Source of the DNA: Liolophura sinensis
Taxonomy: Eukaryota; Mollusca; Polyplacophora; Chitonida; Chitonidae
Length of the DNA stretch: 64,000 bases
Reading direction: 5' to 3'
Assembly: GCF_032854445.1 (NCBI RefSeq)
Contig: NC_088300.1
Location: forward strand, 59,494,984-59,558,983
Of the stretch, positions 61,100-64,000 are shown piece after piece; within the stretch, counting starts at the first letter, position 1; every line of letters starts with the position of its first letter. The position numbers and the translations under genes are program-made. The notes below the pieces were generated by a model. That model had not been told where the DNA came from. It searched no databases and saw only the letters and a program-made list of their open reading frames with translations.

Positions 61100-61631
61100 T
61101 CGAAGCAAAGCATGTCATCTTAGTTATTAAGGAAATTACAGTACAAAAATGGTCCACACATTAGTGGAATGTAACATAAGAATAATATGTATCAGGATTT
61201 CTACAGGGCTAAGAACGGACTTTTGACGCTAGTAGATTTCCATGAATGTACAAGAGTTCAAAGGTTACCGCATACCTTGCTGGTCAGGTAGTTACTCTAA
61301 TTGTTTAATGGTGCTGTGACATTAAATCTGCCTTCCTGGGCTACTGATACAGCTTACTGAACAAGGTTTGTGCCGTTAAAGCCCAGTAAGAAGATTATGT
61401 CCTTCAATGTGTCGTTGGTTATATGCTTCACCATGTGTATGTTAGTCAGCCGGCCTTAATAAAGTATCATGTTCTAAGTCAGGAGAATGTTACAGTGTGC
61501 AGTCAGTATGTGTTACTAACCCAGTAGGGTATTATCAACCAGCAGAACGTGTTATCAACTGGTCATACTCAGTACAGTGGGAGCGGGTCATGGCAAAATG
61601 CAGATTCCAACTAAGCCTTGAGCAGGGAATT

Positions 61632-61812
61632 TCCAAATATTACCTCTCTCACTGTTTGTGAGGCCTTGGTGACAATAAACAGTGGACATGCAAATGTTGA
61701 AGACTCCTTTGTCTTCCATGAGAATGGCGTGCACATCTGTATATCACAGGTAAAGGTGTTTGCCAGTAACTTGCCAAAGGTCATTGATTTAGCAAGGTTT
61801 CCTTCACCCAAG
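61632..61812 (-). repeat. Dispersed repeat family D, copy 2
   Basis: The reverse complement follows 27561-27766 from GGTGAAGGAAACC through ATGACCTTTGGCAAGTTACT to the GTCACCAAGGC end. Both copies keep an open frame with TFGKLL in the same place, though no known protein is recognised. Confidence 0.6.
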
Positions 61813-62074
61813 TAACAAGCAGATAAATAAATACAGACTAAGAAGGGTGTGTTGCCACCTTGTAAAATGTGCTATCACATTGTAAAATGCGTTAAAGTCA
61901 GAATCCTAATTCATCAACCTTTTCGAATGGGTTGATCGGTTTTAGGGCTGCAGAAAGAGTATATCACCTGTTCACACAGAATGATATATGTACTCTCAGA
62001 ATTTGTCCGATTAACCAAAATCAAAGTGATTGAAGAATTAAAAGAGAGTGTGTTGTCAGCAAGTAGGGTGTATT

Positions 62075-62765
62075 ATCATCACTGGATGTAACCAGCAAGT
62101 AGAATGTATTATCAGTCACAGGATGTAACCAGCAGGTAGAAAGTATTATCAGTCAGAGGATGTAACCAGCAAGTAGAAAGTATTAACAGTCAGAGGATGT
62201 AACCAGCAAGTAGAAAGTATTATCAGTCACAGGATGTAACCAGCAGGTAGAAAGTATTATCAGTCAGAGGATGTAACCAGCAAGTAGAAAGTATTATCAG
62301 TCAGGGGATGTAACCAGCAGGTAGAAAGTATTATCAGTCAACGGATGTAACCAGCAGGTAGAAAGTATTATCAGTCAATGGATGTAACCAGGAAGTAGAC
62401 AGTATTATCAGTCAAAGGATGTAACCAGGGAGTAGAAAGTATTAACAGTCAGAGGATGTAACCAGCAGGTAGAAAGTATGTCAGGGGATGTAACCAGGGA
62501 GTAGAAAGTATTAACAGTCAGAGGATGTAACCAGCAGGTAGAAAGTATTATCAGTCAGGGGATGTAACCAGGAAGTAGAAAGTATTAACAGTCAGGGGAT
62601 GTAACCAGCAAGTATAAAGTATTAACAGTCAGGGGATGTAACCAGGAAGTAGAAAGTATTATCAGTCAGGGGATGTAACCAGGAAGTAGAAAGTATTATC
62701 AGTCAGGGGATGTAACCAGGAAGTAGAAAGTATTATCAGTCAGAAGATGTAATCAGTAAGTAAAT
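62075..62765. repeat. 37-bp minisatellite, about 19 copies
   Basis: The unit joins GGATGTAACCAGCAGGTAGA and AAGTATTATCAGTCAGA with drift (AAGT for AGGT, AACAG for ATCAG). One unit near 62478 is shortened. It lies about 1.4 kb downstream of the SRP72 stop codon. Confidence 0.95.
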
Positions 62766-63668
62766 GTATTATTTGTCAGAGGATGAAATCAGCATTTTAG
62801 GTGTGCTGTCAGCCAATATAATATGTGCTATCCCAGGGGCCATTCAGGCTACTTGTGAAGTTCAGTGGTTCTCTAGTTCTTTATGGTTTTCTCATCAATG
62901 GATACTACTATGTCTGTGTGTTGAGATGAAGGGCTTCCTCCTGGCTGGGTGTGTGTTGGTACTGCACCCGTGCAGCGAGTGATCAGTTGGGAGCTGCCAT
63001 GGAAGATACACATTTGTGAAGATAGTTACACCTGCATTCGTACATTCATTATATTACTGAACTATCAACTGACTTTGTTTATTGGTTGCAAATCATACAA
63101 AATGGGTTTTTTTACCCCAGTTTCATTGGACAAGTATAAACACAGTGTGGATATGGCTTCACTGTTACAAGGGAAGGCACTGATTTAATGCTTCAGAATG
63201 TTTAGGACATTTTTTTTCTTACTTCTTCGAATACAAAACAGAACTAAACCAACCACATGATACAGATTAACTTAATTAGCCACTTAATTTATTTCAGAAA
63301 TGAAATTTATAAAGATACAGCTTTAAGGAGCAATCTTTGAATAGTTGTGAACAGTAGTGCTGCTGTACAATTTACTGATAGAAGGTTTTCAGTTGTGGTC
63401 AGTCCTGGCCAAGAAGTAATAACCAGAAAAAAAGCCAATTATCACTTCATAAATTAATAATTAACAGCTTAGGAAATTCTGCATGTGTAACCAATATGTG
63501 TAACCATAATGTTATCAGACCAACAGGGACATGGCTAATCATAAAAGTATTTTTTCTATAAATTGAATAAATGCCCCTAAAACATATATGCCCAAATGTA
63601 CAACAAAGAAGTTTACTGTTCGCTGATAAACTTCTGCATAAATCATAAAATATATTTCAAGATTAGAC

Positions 63669-63670
<2 letters not shown>

Positions 63671-63702
<32 letters not shown>
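63671..63702. repeat. (GT)n(AT)n microsatellite
   Basis: About 8 GT followed by about 8 AT dinucleotides. Confidence 0.95.
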
Positions 63703-64000
63703 TTTCAAAAACATAAAACCAAATGAAGTGTTATGTTAATAAGTACATGTAGGCCTATTCTCTTTTACAGGAATGCTTTATCTCAAATGAAGTATCACAA
63801 AAAAGAATTTTCCCCCCAATTAAATACCACATACATGTACAAGATCAAACAATAAATACATGTATGTTCATTACCCATGTTAAAGAACAGATAAGTACTA
63901 CACGTGTAAAATTAACTGGATTTAATTAATTTGTTCAGTGTTGCGGGACATACTCAACAATAAATTTTCTTTATTGACATTGTCACAGTTTTGGCTTCAG

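Larger units (their letters stand above)
60654..64000. other. SRP72 3' UTR and downstream flank
   Basis: No further coding exon was found. The 3' UTR probably ends after AATAAA at 61094-61099 (441 nt past the stop) or 61458-61463. Beyond lie a family D repeat, a 37-bp minisatellite and a (GT)n(AT)n tract at 63671-63702. Confidence 0.55.

Overview
The window is nuclear DNA of an animal. Genes are split into many short exons with GT-AG introns, coding density is low, and the spaces are full of SINEs, palindromic repeats and minisatellites. Two dispersed repeats (a tRNA-derived SINE with an AATAAA-type tail, and an element ending near 49870 in ACTCACTC) and the frequent TACATGTA motif suggest a marine lophotrochozoan, most likely a mollusc. 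That assignment is inference. There are no prokaryotic features.

Four protein-coding genes could be reconstructed exon by exon with a continuous reading frame. (1) Minus strand, 7397-21126: an equilibrative nucleoside transporter (SLC29/ENT family), 14 coding exons, about 509 aa. (2) Minus strand, 32592-41957: a MAP9-like microtubule-associated protein, 11 coding exons, about 773 aa. (3) Minus strand, 46025-47698: Ro60 (TROVE plus von Willebrand A domains), 557 aa in one uninterrupted exon. (4) Plus strand, 48656-60653: SRP72, the 72 kDa subunit of the signal recognition particle, 17 coding exons, about 657 aa. Ro60 and SRP72 stand head to head, 957 bp apart, and both encode proteins that bind small non-coding RNAs.

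Layout: 1-7396 is gene-poor and carries a SINE and a 24-bp minisatellite; 7397-21421 is the ENT gene with SINEs, a 40-bp minisatellite, a 17-bp repeat and a 600-bp fold-back element in introns; 21422-32591 is intergenic or distal 5' UTR with several dispersed repeats; 32592-41957 is MAP9; 41958-46024 holds two large minisatellites and an inverted-repeat pair; 46025-60653 is the Ro60/SRP72 pair; 60654-64000 is 3' flank with a 37-bp minisatellite.

The most unusual structure is in SRP72. The 3' part of coding exon 10 together with its 5' splice site has been tandemly amplified as an 83-bp unit about 15 times (55516-56830). Each unit holds a 54-nt in-frame segment encoding 18 residues of the repeat domain, followed by a copy of the GTGAGT splice donor and preceded by an AG. 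Whether any of these copies is used as a mini-exon or decoy splice site is open.
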